Assembly: GCF_013376005.1 (NCBI RefSeq)
Contig: NZ_JABMJK010000020.1
Span: 1-64,000, forward strand
DNA from: Duganella sp. SG902
GTDB lineage: Bacteria > Pseudomonadota > Gammaproteobacteria > Burkholderiales > Burkholderiaceae_D
Direction: 5' to 3'
Length of the DNA: 64,000 bases
This document shows positions 53,163 to 62,065 of this stretch, in pieces; positions within the stretch are counted from its first letter, which is position 1, and every line of letters starts with the position of its first letter. The notes under the pieces are model-generated. The model did not search any database. It was not told the DNA's origin and saw only the letters and a list, made by a program, of their open reading frames with translations. The translations under genes and the position numbers were made by a program.

Positions 53163-53798
53163 ATGAATCTGATCCATCCGCTACCGATCTCGATCCTGAC
53201 CGTGGACGACCACCCGCTGTTCCAACAGGGCATCGCCAGCGTCATCAACGTCGAACCCGATCTGTACCTGGTCGGCCAGGCCGGCAGCGGCGCCGAGGCG
53301 GTCGCGCTGTATCGCCAGACGCGTCCGGCCATTACGTTGATGGACTTGCAGTTGCCGGACATGAGCGGCATCGACGCCATCACCGCCATCCGCGCGGAAT
53401 TCCCGGCCGCGCGCATTGTCGTCCTGACCACGCTGGAGGGCGACGTGCACGCGACTCGCGCCATCAAGGCGGGCGCGGTCGGGTTCATCTACAAGAGCAC
53501 GGTACGCAAAAACCTGCTGGACACGCTACGCAGCGTCCACACCGGCGGGCGCTGCATCCCACCATCGCTGGTGTACGCGCTAGCGGAGACGCGCAACGGC
53601 AACGCCATCACCCCACGCGAGGTCGACGTGCTCAAGCTGGTTGCGCGCGGCAATTCCAATCCGATGATCGCTGTGGCGCTGGGGCTGTCCAGCGAAACGG
53701 TCAAGGGCTATATGAGCAGCATCCTGCTCAAGCTCGGGGCGCGTGATCGGACCCACGCGGTAATGATCGCGCTGGAGCGGGGCATCCTCAGCCTCTGA
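53163..53798 (+). CDS. NarL/LuxR-type response regulator
   Basis: The product is 211 residues: a receiver domain with VDDH (acidic pocket), phosphoacceptor Asp61 (LMDLQLPDM) and Lys near 110 (IYKST), then a LuxR helix-turn-helix (ITPREVDVLKLVARGNSNP opening). The nearest matching kinase class is the HisKA_3 kinase at 57180-60161, which converges on the genes between them; pairing is a guess. A GGTAT-TG-ATACC inverted repeat lies at 53092-53103 upstream. Confidence 0.92.
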   Translation: MNLIHPLPISILTVDDHPLFQQGIASVINVEPDLYLVGQAGSGAEAVALYRQTRPAITLMDLQLPDMSGIDAITAIRAEFPAARIVVLTTLEGDVHATRAIKAGAVGFIYKSTVRKNLLDTLRSVHTGGRCIPPSLVYALAETRNGNAITPREVDVLKLVARGNSNPMIAVALGLSSETVKGYMSSILLKLGARDRTHAVMIALERGILSL

Positions 53799-53830
53799 CG
53801 ACGCACCTCTGCATAGAGTAGCAGACCACA

Positions 53831-53848
53831 CTACCTCGATCGAGGTAG
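53831..53848. promoter_or_regulatory. Perfect 18-bp palindrome
   Basis: CTACCTCGATCGAGGTAG is fully self-complementary. Half-sites CTACCTC (53988-53994) and AAGGTAG (54017-54023) recur nearer the hydrolase gene. It is a candidate operator for the 54-57 kb operon. Confidence 0.5.
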
Positions 53849-53864
53849 CGTCGCGCGGTCAGCA

Positions 53865-53910
53865 CCGCCGCTCCCCCTGTTCGGGGGGAAAGCGCGGCGT
53901 CATCTTTTCT
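53865..53910 (+). terminator. Possible terminator after response regulator
   Basis: CGCCGCTCCCCC and GGGGGGAAAGCGCGGCG form a strong imperfect stem, followed after a few bases by TTTT. It separates the regulator from the hydrolase operon. Confidence 0.45.
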
Positions 53911-54038
53911 CCGGCATCGCTCGGCGGCAAAAAAATCAGGCAAGCTGATCCTATGAAAGCGGCTCCCATCGAATGTGGCCTGCTCACTACCTCAGGCCGC
54001 TAACACCGCGTCATTCAAGGTAGCTTTTCGGAGGATTG

Positions 54039-55019
54039 ATGAACACACTTAAATTGTTGGCCCTGGTTTTCCTGATGTCGGCCGCCCCGGCGTTCGCCGA
54101 GCAAGCCTGTTCCAAACCAGCGCAGGGCAGGGCCGCGCAGGCGGTGCCGGTGATTCACTACAAGACGGCGAATATCGACGGCATCAATGTCTTCTACCGC
54201 GAGGCCGGACCGGCCAATGCGCCGGTGCTGCTGCTGTTGCATGGCTTCCCGACCTCGTCCCATATGTTCCGCAACCTGATCCCGCTGCTGGCCGACCGCT
54301 ACCATGTGATCGCACCGGATTACCCCGGCTTTGGCCAGAGCGACTCGCCGGACCGCGCCCAGTTCAAATACACCTTCGCCAATTTCGCCGACATCACCGA
54401 CAAGCTGACCGTAGCGCTGGGTGTCAAGAAATACAGCATGTACATGATGGACTATGGCGCGCCGGTCGGTTACCGCATGGCGATCAAGCATCCTGAACGC
54501 GTGCAGACGCTGATTATCCAGAATGGCAATGCCTACACCGAGGGCCTGGGCGCCTTCTGGGACCCGATCAAAGCCTACTGGGCGGACGGCTCGCAGGCGC
54601 ACCGCGAAGCCATCGGCAACCTGGTGACGCTGCCGATCACCAAGTTCCAGTACACGGACGGCATGAGCGACGTTTCCCGCATCAGTCCTGACAACTGGAT
54701 CATCGACCAGGCGTTGCTGGACCGTCCGGGCAACCGCGAGATCCAGCTCGACCTGTTCCTCGATTACGGCACCAATCTGCCGCTGTATCCGGACTTCCAG
54801 GCCTTCTTCCGCAAGGTCCAGCCGCCCACCCTGATCGTATGGGGCAAGAATGACAAGATCTTCCCGGAAGCCGGCGCGCACCCCTATCTGCGCGACCTGC
54901 CCAAGGCTGAAATGCACATCCTCGACAGCGGCCACTTTGCGTTGGAAGACCAACTGCACGTGATGGCGCCGCTGATCCACAACTTCCTCGACCGCAAGCT
55001 CTGCAAGGATGCGAAATGA
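54039..55019 (+). CDS. Periplasmic alpha/beta hydrolase with Asp nucleophile
   Basis: The product is 326 residues with a signal peptide (AFA-EQA). The fold is that of epoxide hydrolases and haloalkane dehalogenases: oxyanion segment LHGFPTSS (His68), the elbow MDYGAP with Asp138 as nucleophile instead of Ser, acid in WGKNDKIF and His in SGHFALED. The reaction is probably hydrolysis of an epoxide, halide or similar via an alkyl-enzyme ester; the substrate is not readable. CGGAGGA sets the start at 54039. The next gene overlaps by 4 bp and encodes a paralogue. Confidence 0.85.
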   Translation: MNTLKLLALVFLMSAAPAFAEQACSKPAQGRAAQAVPVIHYKTANIDGINVFYREAGPANAPVLLLLHGFPTSSHMFRNLIPLLADRYHVIAPDYPGFGQSDSPDRAQFKYTFANFADITDKLTVALGVKKYSMYMMDYGAPVGYRMAIKHPERVQTLIIQNGNAYTEGLGAFWDPIKAYWADGSQAHREAIGNLVTLPITKFQYTDGMSDVSRISPDNWIIDQALLDRPGNREIQLDLFLDYGTNLPLYPDFQAFFRKVQPPTLIVWGKNDKIFPEAGAHPYLRDLPKAEMHILDSGHFALEDQLHVMAPLIHNFLDRKLCKDAK

Positions 55020-55861
55020 CCCACCATCGCACGGCGCAGGTGGCCGGCCTCACGCTGTTTTACCGCGAGGCCGGGCCGGCCGACGCACCGGTGGTGGTCC
55101 TGCTGCATGGCTTCCCCAGTTCGTCGCACATGTTCCGCCACCTGATCCCGGCGCTGGCTGACCGGTATCGCGTGATTGCGCCCGACCTGCCAGGCTTCGG
55201 CCTGTCGGACATGCCGCCGCTGGCGGATTTCCCGTACAGCTTTGCGGCCTTCGCGGACATCGTCGATCAACTGCTGGCGCAGTTGGGCGCCGAAAGTTAC
55301 GCGCTGTATGTGATGGATTACGGCGCGCCGGTCGGCTTGCGCCTGGCGCTGCTGCATCCTGAACGCGTGTCGGCCCTTATCATTCAGAACGGTAATGCCT
55401 ACGAAGCCGGCATGGGCGACTTCTGGGCCACCACGCGCGCGCTGTGGGAGGACAACAGCGCGGCCAACCGGGACGCCATGCGGCCTTTCCTCAAGCTGGA
55501 CGCCACCCGTTTCCAGTATCTGGCAGGGGTGAAGGACGAGACCAGAATCGATCCGGCCGCCTGGATACACGACCAGTTTTTCCTCGACCGCCCCGGCAAC
55601 GACGAAATCCAGCTGGCCATCATGTACGACTACCGCACCAATGTCGCGCTGTATCCGGCCTTCCATGACTACTTCCGGGTGTTTCAACCGCCCGCGCTGA
55701 TCTTATGGGGTGTCAACGATCCGATCTTCCTGCCCGAAGGCGCGCAAGCCTTCCTGCGCGATTTGCCGCGGGCCGAGCTGCACCACCTCGATACTGGCCA
55801 TTTCGCGCTGGAAGACAAGACGGACGAAATGGTGCCGCTGATCCGACAATTCCTCAAATAA
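55016..55861 (+). CDS. Cytoplasmic alpha/beta hydrolase with Asp nucleophile, paralogue of preceding gene
   Basis: The product is 281 residues without a signal peptide. It carries the same set: LLHGFPSSS (His31), MDYGAP (Asp101), the WGVNDPIF acid and TGHFALED His. Long stretches are near-identical in pattern to the upstream protein, so the pair arose by tandem duplication and then split between periplasm and cytoplasm. The start overlaps the previous stop as ATGA. Confidence 0.85.
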   Translation: MTHHRTAQVAGLTLFYREAGPADAPVVVLLHGFPSSSHMFRHLIPALADRYRVIAPDLPGFGLSDMPPLADFPYSFAAFADIVDQLLAQLGAESYALYVMDYGAPVGLRLALLHPERVSALIIQNGNAYEAGMGDFWATTRALWEDNSAANRDAMRPFLKLDATRFQYLAGVKDETRIDPAAWIHDQFFLDRPGNDEIQLAIMYDYRTNVALYPAFHDYFRVFQPPALILWGVNDPIFLPEGAQAFLRDLPRAELHHLDTGHFALEDKTDEMVPLIRQFLK

Positions 55862-55873
55862 AGGAGAACTACC

Positions 55874-56554
55874 ATGCAAACCACTTCAACGGCAAAGACC
55901 AGCGTGCTGGCAACCGGCGGCGGCGCGCGCCTGCTGGACCCGGCGGACACCCAAGTGCTGCTGCTCGATCATCAGTCCGGCCTGTTCCAGACCGTCAAGG
56001 ATATTCCGGTCGCTGACCTGCGGCGCAATGTGGCCATGATCGCCCGGCTGTGCACCTTGCTGAAGATTCCGGTCATCACCACCGCCTCGGAACCGGCCGG
56101 CAGCAACGGTCCGCTGATGCCGGAAATTCACGAGCTGGCGCCGCATGCGGTCTACGTGCCCCGCAAAGGCGAAGTCAACGCCTGGGACAACGAGGACTTC
56201 GTCGCCCAGGTGCGCGCGACCGGCCGCAAAACGCTGGTGATGGCGGGCGTCTGGACCAGCGTGTGCGTGATGTTCCCCGCGCTAGACGCGGTGGCGGCCG
56301 GCTACGACGTCTATGCCGTCATCGACGCCTCCGGCGACCCGAGCGAGATGGCGTCGCGCGTATCGCTGGCGCGCTTCGTGCAGGGCGGCGTCAAGCCGAC
56401 CAGCAGCAACGCGTTGCTGTCGGAAATGCACCGCACCTGGGCGCGCCCGGAGGCAGCCGACCTCGCGCAGCTGTATGCGCTGGCGGCGCCAAATTATGCG
56501 GCGGTGATGGAGAGCTACGCACGGGCGCAGCAGGCCGCCAGGGACAGGGTTTAA
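55874..56554 (+). CDS. Isochorismatase-like cysteine hydrolase (YcaC-like)
   Basis: The product is 226 residues of the isochorismatase-like family with catalytic Asp32 (LLLDHQSG), Lys98 (PRKGEVNAW) and Cys131 (GVWTSVCVMF). Such enzymes hydrolyse amides or related compounds. It lies 12 bp behind the alpha/beta hydrolase with a good GGAG site and is co-transcribed with it. Confidence 0.88.
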   Translation: MQTTSTAKTSVLATGGGARLLDPADTQVLLLDHQSGLFQTVKDIPVADLRRNVAMIARLCTLLKIPVITTASEPAGSNGPLMPEIHELAPHAVYVPRKGEVNAWDNEDFVAQVRATGRKTLVMAGVWTSVCVMFPALDAVAAGYDVYAVIDASGDPSEMASRVSLARFVQGGVKPTSSNALLSEMHRTWARPEAADLAQLYALAAPNYAAVMESYARAQQAARDRV

Positions 56555-56564
56555 GGAGTTGGTC

Positions 56565-57173
56565 ATGACATACGGATTCATGGATGTGGCGCGCACGCCG
56601 GCGGTACGCGCCGCGCAGGCCGAGATGGGCGCGGATCACCTCTGGGCCGATTTCACGGGGCACCGCGACTTCGATCGCTTCACCGATCAGGAGGAGGCCT
56701 TCATCGCGCGGCAGGATACGCTGTACCTGGCCTCCGTGTCGGAAACCGGCTGGCCCTACGTCCAGCATCGCGGCGGACCAGCCGGGTTCGTGAAAATGGT
56801 TGACGACCAGACCCTGGCCTTCGCCGATTACCGTGGCAACCGGCAGTACATCAGCACTGGCAATTTCAAGGCCAACGACCGCGCCTGTATCATCATGGTC
56901 GACTATCCGCGCCGCGCCAGGCTGAAGATTTACGTCCACGTTGAAAAGCTGGCGCTGGACGCCGACCCGCAACTGGCCGAACGCGTGCTGGACCCGGACT
57001 ACGGAGCGGTGCCGGAGCGGATCTTCAGGCTGCGGCTGCAGGCCTTCGACTGGAACTGCCCGCAGCACATTACACGGCGCTACACAGAGTCCCAGATCGC
57101 CACCGTGGTCGATCCCTTACGCGAGCGTATTGCACAACTGGAGCGGGAGAATGCCGCGTTGCGGCACGCCTGA
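56565..57173 (+). CDS. Pyridoxamine 5'-phosphate oxidase-like flavin-binding protein
   Basis: The product is 202 residues of the PNPOx-like split-barrel fold (DTLYLASVSETGWPYVQHRGG segment, GNRQYISTGNF for flavin contact), with a C-terminal coiled-coil (LRERIAQLERENAAL). It is probably an FMN-dependent oxidoreductase. AAGGAG 6 nt upstream fixes the start. It is the last gene of the hydrolase operon, 6 bp from the convergent kinase stop. Confidence 0.85.
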   Translation: MTYGFMDVARTPAVRAAQAEMGADHLWADFTGHRDFDRFTDQEEAFIARQDTLYLASVSETGWPYVQHRGGPAGFVKMVDDQTLAFADYRGNRQYISTGNFKANDRACIIMVDYPRRARLKIYVHVEKLALDADPQLAERVLDPDYGAVPERIFRLRLQAFDWNCPQHITRRYTESQIATVVDPLRERIAQLERENAALRHA

Positions 57174-57179
57174 ACTGCC

Positions 57180-60161
57180 TTATTCATAGGCTAGCCGGCC
57201 CGGCAAGGTGACGACCACGCTGGTGCCCACACCTGGCGTGCTGTGGATCGCCAGCTTGGCGTTGATCCGGGCAGCGCGCTCGCGCATGCCGGTAATACCC
57301 CAATGCCGTTCCCGTCGTCCTGTTTTTCTTACCGTGTCGTCCAGCCCTTTGCCCTGGTCGCGGACTTCCATTGAGAACATCGTGGCGCCATAGCACAGTT
57401 TCACAACCAGCACTTTAGTGCCAGAGTGGCGCAGCGCATTGCTGATCGCCTCCTTGGCGATGGGGAACAATTCTTCTTGCACATGGACCTGCAGCTGACG
57501 GCGTGCGCCTTCCTCTTCCAGCAAGCATTCCACACCATAGGGCAGGGCGGCATTGTCACCAAACGTTCTCAGCGCCGACGCAAGATCGTCGCGGTAGAGA
57601 TGATTAACGCGCAACTCCATCAGTTCCTCGCGGCCTTCCTCCACCACGGCGTCCGCCGCGTCCAGCGCATCGTCGATCTTTTGCTGGACAGCGTCATCTT
57701 TCGGCAAATCCGCCTTGATACTGTGGAAGCGAAGACTCAGGCTCAGCACGCTTTGCAGGAAGGTGTCGTGCAGGGTCCGTGCAATGCGCTCTCGTTCATC
57801 GATGCGCGTGCGCAGGCGCTCGATCGCGCGCGCGGTCATTTGCTCCAGCCGCCGCAGGTATAGCAGGTAGAGCCCCCCGGCCAGCATGCTGGCGCACAGC
57901 AGCTTGAACCACATGGTCTGGTAAAACGCTGGCGCAATGTAGAAACTCAAGCTGGCGGGCGCATCGCTCCAGACGCCGTCCTCATTGGCGGCCATCACTT
58001 CGAAGCGGTAATGGCCAGGACCAAGGTTGGTATAGAAAGTTTGCCGTAAGCCGCCGGCGTCGCGCCACTCATGATCCTGGCCGATTAGCCGGGTGCGAAA
58101 ACGCGCCCGTTCAGGAATCGACAATACGGCGGCGGTAAAATCGATATGCAGGTTCTGGGTGTGCCGGGGGAGTTCTATGCCGTTTGCGGCGCGATAGCGC
58201 TGGCGGTCTGTGTGCAGCCAGGTGACGAGCGGTGTGGGCGCAACCCGATTGCGGCTGATCTGGCGCGGATCGATCAGGCCGACGCTGCTTGAGGTGGCGT
58301 ACCACAGGCGGCCGTCGTCCGCCTCGATCAAGGTGTTCAGCGGGCGCAGTTGCTGGGCCGCGCCGGTATAGCCGTCCAGATAGTCGAAGTGTTGGACCGA
58401 GACCTTGTCGGCGCCGTTCCGTGCGGCGGCGAGCTGGGCCGCATCGATGCGGACCAAACCGTCGGAGCAATGCATCCACAGTTCGCCTTGCGCCGTCTGG
58501 ACGAGGCCGGAAACGCCGGAAAAGGGGCGGCCGGAGCTATCCTTGATCGCGACAAAACGCCCCCGGTGAAAATATGCCAGGCCTTGGTCGCCACCGACCC
58601 ACAGGGTGCCGCGCCGGCTGAACATGGCCAGCACGTTGCCAACCGTCAGGCCATCGGAGGAATCGAACTGCTGGATCTTGCCGTGCTGTAGCATGGCCAT
58701 TCTATTGTTGGTGTAGCCGAACCAAAGCCGTTCTTGGGCGTCGGAATGAAGCGATAACGCGGTACGTTCCGCCAACGCCGCATGGCCACCACCCGCATCC
58801 CACACACCATTGTTGAAGGTATAGACGCCGCGTTGTGCGATCGACACCCACAGCGAACCATCGGCCGCCACCGCGAGAGCCTGCGTTGCCTGGTCTTGCA
58901 ACCTCGGCGGGTATGGCCAAAGCCGTACCTTGCCGTCTCGCCTGCGCCACAGCCAATGAGGATCGCCGAACCACAGCGTGCCATCCGGTGCGCGCGCGCC
59001 AGCGGTGGCGGAATACATATCACTGGCGATACGCCGGCCATCGGCCGCGGTGGCAAAGGTTGGCGGCGAGATCGGGTCCTTCGACGAATGGCTGCTGATC
59101 CAGACTTCGCCGTCGGGGCCTGGCATGATACTGAAATCTGTGCTCCCCGCAGGCATGTCCTGCGGAAGAAGACGGGTTTCCCGAATCCGGTCAACGCCGT
59201 TCTCGGTGATAAACCACAAGTTGCCTTCGCGGTCTTCAAGCGGCGGCCGGTAGACGCGGACGGCGCTGAAATCGTGCGGTGCGAGAAATTGCCTCTTCAG
59301 TTGTAAGCCGGGACTGTACAGGTGCAGACCGTCCCCCTGACCGATCCACCATGCGTTGCGGCGATCACGGTGCACGCTATAAGGCGTGGCAACCGTGGCG
59401 GGCAGGGTAGGCACCGTGACGCTGTCCGTCGTGGGATCATATAAACGCGGCGGCATGCCGAATCTAAATATGAGGACTTTGCCGTCCGCCAGCAACTGAC
59501 TGGGCTGCATACTGCCAAAGTCGCTGACGCGCCGGAATCTATGCGTGCCGGGGAGATTGCGATAGACGCCCGTAAGGTGCGTTACCAACAGACTGCCGTC
59601 ATGCAAAATGTTGAGATGAGGCTGGTCGCCGGCGGGTAAGCCATCGGCCGGCGACACCTGTCGCCAACGGGCGCCGTCCAACCAATAAATCCCGGAAGCA
59701 CTGGAAAACCACATCGTTCCGTCGCTGGTTTTTCCGAACCGTGAGATGGCACTTGGCGGCACGCCTTCCGCTTCGCGGTAGTGCCGTACCGTGCCACGGT
59801 CAAACACCGAGATGCCGCCATGTTCGTAGCCCACCCATAGCGCGTCACCAAACAAGGCCAGCGAGTACACATTGGGAGACAATAAGCGGTGACCGGCGAT
59901 GTCATCCATGCGCTCGAAACGGACACCGTCAAACCGGAACAGTCCGTTGACGGCGCCAAACCAGAGCATGCCAGTTCGGTCCTGCAGCATGGCGCTGGCG
60001 TCGGACGGCGCCCCGTCACGGTTGCTCCAGGCCTGGTGGAACGGGCTTGACTTCCAGAACGGCATCGGCTCAACAGCCGATTTGGCGGGCTGGAAAAATG
60101 CCATCAGTACCATTGAGGTGCCAGCCCAGACGTTCAGTATTTTTTTTGAACGTGACCTCAT
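57180..60161 (-). CDS. Sensor histidine kinase with Reg_prop propeller and HisKA_3 domain
   Basis: The product is 993 residues: a signal or anchor segment (about 1-30), propeller repeats (about 45-640, GMLWFGAVNGLFRFDG and similar), a Y_Y_Y domain, a membrane helix, HisKA_3 dimerisation with phosphoacceptor His798 (RTLHDTFLQS), and a HATPase_c domain (EAISNALRHSG, then GITGMRERA). It partners with LuxR-type response regulators; the one at 53163 is a candidate. It resembles in layout the diguanylate cyclase at 37258, with a different output. Starts further upstream (to 60329) lack a signal segment. Confidence 0.92.
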   Translation of the reverse strand: MRSRSKKILNVWAGTSMVLMAFFQPAKSAVEPMPFWKSSPFHQAWSNRDGAPSDASAMLQDRTGMLWFGAVNGLFRFDGVRFERMDDIAGHRLLSPNVYSLALFGDALWVGYEHGGISVFDRGTVRHYREAEGVPPSAISRFGKTSDGTMWFSSASGIYWLDGARWRQVSPADGLPAGDQPHLNILHDGSLLVTHLTGVYRNLPGTHRFRRVSDFGSMQPSQLLADGKVLIFRFGMPPRLYDPTTDSVTVPTLPATVATPYSVHRDRRNAWWIGQGDGLHLYSPGLQLKRQFLAPHDFSAVRVYRPPLEDREGNLWFITENGVDRIRETRLLPQDMPAGSTDFSIMPGPDGEVWISSHSSKDPISPPTFATAADGRRIASDMYSATAGARAPDGTLWFGDPHWLWRRRDGKVRLWPYPPRLQDQATQALAVAADGSLWVSIAQRGVYTFNNGVWDAGGGHAALAERTALSLHSDAQERLWFGYTNNRMAMLQHGKIQQFDSSDGLTVGNVLAMFSRRGTLWVGGDQGLAYFHRGRFVAIKDSSGRPFSGVSGLVQTAQGELWMHCSDGLVRIDAAQLAAARNGADKVSVQHFDYLDGYTGAAQQLRPLNTLIEADDGRLWYATSSSVGLIDPRQISRNRVAPTPLVTWLHTDRQRYRAANGIELPRHTQNLHIDFTAAVLSIPERARFRTRLIGQDHEWRDAGGLRQTFYTNLGPGHYRFEVMAANEDGVWSDAPASLSFYIAPAFYQTMWFKLLCASMLAGGLYLLYLRRLEQMTARAIERLRTRIDERERIARTLHDTFLQSVLSLSLRFHSIKADLPKDDAVQQKIDDALDAADAVVEEGREELMELRVNHLYRDDLASALRTFGDNAALPYGVECLLEEEGARRQLQVHVQEELFPIAKEAISNALRHSGTKVLVVKLCYGATMFSMEVRDQGKGLDDTVRKTGRRERHWGITGMRERAARINAKLAIHSTPGVGTSVVVTLPGRLAYE

Positions 60162-60304
60162 GTTGCTGGTGCGCGGAGACGTGAAAGCATAGTCGGAAAA
60201 GACAGCATTTAATAATCGAGTGAGAATGATAAATCCAGGTAGGCCCGCTGGTGCTGATGGGCAATGCCTGCGGCGTGGGGCAGGCGAGCTGGTGGCTTCC
60301 GTTT

Positions 60305-60568
60305 TCAATCTCGATAGTGGTAGCGGCAAGAAATGATGATTAATTCGTCATTTTGAACTTCATAGACGAGCCGATTGGTTTCATCTATGCGTCGTGACCA
60401 GCAACCACTAAGGCTATGTTTTAATGCCTCAGGTTTTCCAATACCTTCAAAGGGATCTCTTCTGGCCGCCAGGATCAAGTCATTGATGCGCCTAAGTGTC
60501 TTTTTGTCCTGAGTTTGCCAGAAGAGATAGCTATCCCAGGCCTCATCCGTGAACTTTAAGCTGAGCAT
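60305..60568 (-). CDS. yoeB: YoeB-family toxin, ribosome-dependent mRNA interferase
   Basis: The product is 87 residues, close to E. coli YoeB. The conserved end CWSRRIDETNRLVYEV and CRYHY includes the Arg, His and Tyr active-site set. It cleaves mRNA at the ribosome A site and is neutralised by YefM. Its start lies inside yefM (26-bp overlap) with GGAGG upstream, so translation is coupled. Confidence 0.94.
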   Translation of the reverse strand: MLSLKFTDEAWDSYLFWQTQDKKTLRRINDLILAARRDPFEGIGKPEALKHSLSGCWSRRIDETNRLVYEVQNDELIIISCRYHYRD

Positions 60569-60842
60569 TTTGCGGGTCCTCCGCGCCGGAAACATTCACT
60601 AACTCCCGAGGTTGGGCTTGACCTGCGCGAGCTTGGGAAAGGGATTTGGCCAAATGCGCCGCGTTTGCGGGCGAACTCAGCAAATGCACGGTTTCAATCA
60701 GACTGTTGTAATGATCGAGGGACATGATTACGGCGTCCGGCGCGTCTCTGCGCGAGATGATGGTGACGTCGGCATCCTCAACCACTTGATCGATGACGGC
60801 TCGCAGGCTGTTGCGGGCATCAGAAAAGTTGACGATTCTCAT
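60543..60842 (-). CDS. yefM: YefM/Phd-family antitoxin
   Basis: The product is 99 residues with a Phd/YefM DNA-binding N-terminus (FSDARNSLRAVIDQV, SRRDAPDAVIMSLDHYNSL) and a flexible C-terminus that binds YoeB. It has an extended tail after residue 80. AAAGGAG precedes the start, and a GTAC-type inverted repeat at 60862-60881 suits autoregulation. Confidence 0.93.
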   Translation of the reverse strand: MRIVNFSDARNSLRAVIDQVVEDADVTIISRRDAPDAVIMSLDHYNSLIETVHLLSSPANAAHLAKSLSQARAGQAQPRELVNVSGAEDPQNAQLKVHG

Positions 60843-60861
60843 GTCGTTACTCCTTTCATTT

Positions 60862-60881
60862 TTGTACTTTTAGTCGTACAA
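60862..60881. promoter_or_regulatory. Likely YefM-YoeB operator
   Basis: TTGTAC (60862-60867) and GTACAA (60876-60881) are inverted around an 8-nt spacer, about 20 bp upstream of yefM. Known YefM operators use TGTACA cores, which this resembles. Confidence 0.5.
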
Positions 60882-61039
60882 GTGACAGTATGCCTCTAAA
60901 TGGTGGGGGCGCAAACCACGCGCTGCATAATTTGGTTGACGGGCGACCATGGCCTGTTTATCATCTCGAAAAATGACAACGTTGGACATTTTGTGTCCAG
61001 CAAAGCGAATTCAACAGAAAAACGGTGGCGGGAGACGGA

Positions 61040-62065
61040 GTGGCAACAATTCATGATGTCGCTGAAAAGGCGGGCGTGTCGATCAAGACGGTGTCGCGGG
61101 TGTTAAACGGCGGTACCGAGGTGTCCGAAAAGACGCGCACCCGCATCGAGCAGGCGATGCGCGCGCTGGAATTTACACCCTCGGCGGCGGCGCGCATGCT
61201 GCGCGGGCGCCCGACAGGCCTGGTGGCGGTCATCGCCGAGCAGTTGACCACCACGCCTGACTCCACGGAGATCATCAAGGGCATTCAGCAGGTGTGCGAA
61301 CAAATGGGCAAGGTGCTGCTGATCGGCGAGACCGGCGGCAGCGCCGACGTCGCCGAGCGACTGGTGGCCGACATGCGGGAACGCCGCGTCGAGGCCATGC
61401 TGTTCGCGACGCCGTTTCATCGCCAGGTCGAGCTGACCGCGGCGCTGGGCGGCACGCCCACCGCGCTGGCCAACTGTTTCGAGGGCGCGAACCGCTATCT
61501 GCAGGCGGTGCCGGATGATGAGGGCGGCGGCTACGCCGCGGCGCAAATCGTGCTGCAAGCGGGCCACCGCAAGATCGCTTTCCTGCAACTGATACCGGGC
61601 ATGGTGGCGACCGGACTGCGCATGCGCGGGGTGCGGCGGGCGCTGCGCGAGCACGGCGTGACGCCCAATCCCGCGTGGCTGCTCCACGGCGCGGAAGCGG
61701 GGGAGGCCGATGAGTTTTCGCATCTGGCCGAATCGGTGGGGCGGCTGTTCGACAACGCCGACCGGCCCACCGCCATCCTGTGCGGCAACGACAAGATGGC
61801 CATGCGCGTGATTTTTATTCTGCAGCGGCGCGGCCTGCGGGTGCCGGCCGATGTGTCGATCGTCGGCTTCGACGATTTCCGGCTGATCTCCGAGGCGCTC
61901 GATCCCGGCCTGACGACGGTGGCGTTGCCCTACCGCGAGATCGGCGAGCTGGCCGGCCGCCATGTGCTCGACCCGGCCACCCAGCCGGCCGCCACCGTGC
62001 GCGTGCCGTGTGTTCCGGTCATACGCGGCACGGTGGCGGCGCCGCCGAAGAAGGTGAAGCCATGA
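61040..62065 (+). CDS. LacI-family transcriptional regulator
   Basis: The product is 341 residues from a GTG start at 61040 with GGGAGA upstream, giving the standard ATIHDVAEKAGVSIKTVSRVLN helix-turn-helix opening and the hinge ARMLRG. An alternative GTG at 61025 adds five residues. The effector domain is of the periplasmic-binding type. Its stop overlaps the binding-protein start as ATGA, so it is in the ABC operon it probably controls. Confidence 0.92.
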   Translation: MATIHDVAEKAGVSIKTVSRVLNGGTEVSEKTRTRIEQAMRALEFTPSAAARMLRGRPTGLVAVIAEQLTTTPDSTEIIKGIQQVCEQMGKVLLIGETGGSADVAERLVADMRERRVEAMLFATPFHRQVELTAALGGTPTALANCFEGANRYLQAVPDDEGGGYAAAQIVLQAGHRKIAFLQLIPGMVATGLRMRGVRRALREHGVTPNPAWLLHGAEAGEADEFSHLAESVGRLFDNADRPTAILCGNDKMAMRVIFILQRRGLRVPADVSIVGFDDFRLISEALDPGLTTVALPYREIGELAGRHVLDPATQPAATVRVPCVPVIRGTVAAPPKKVKP

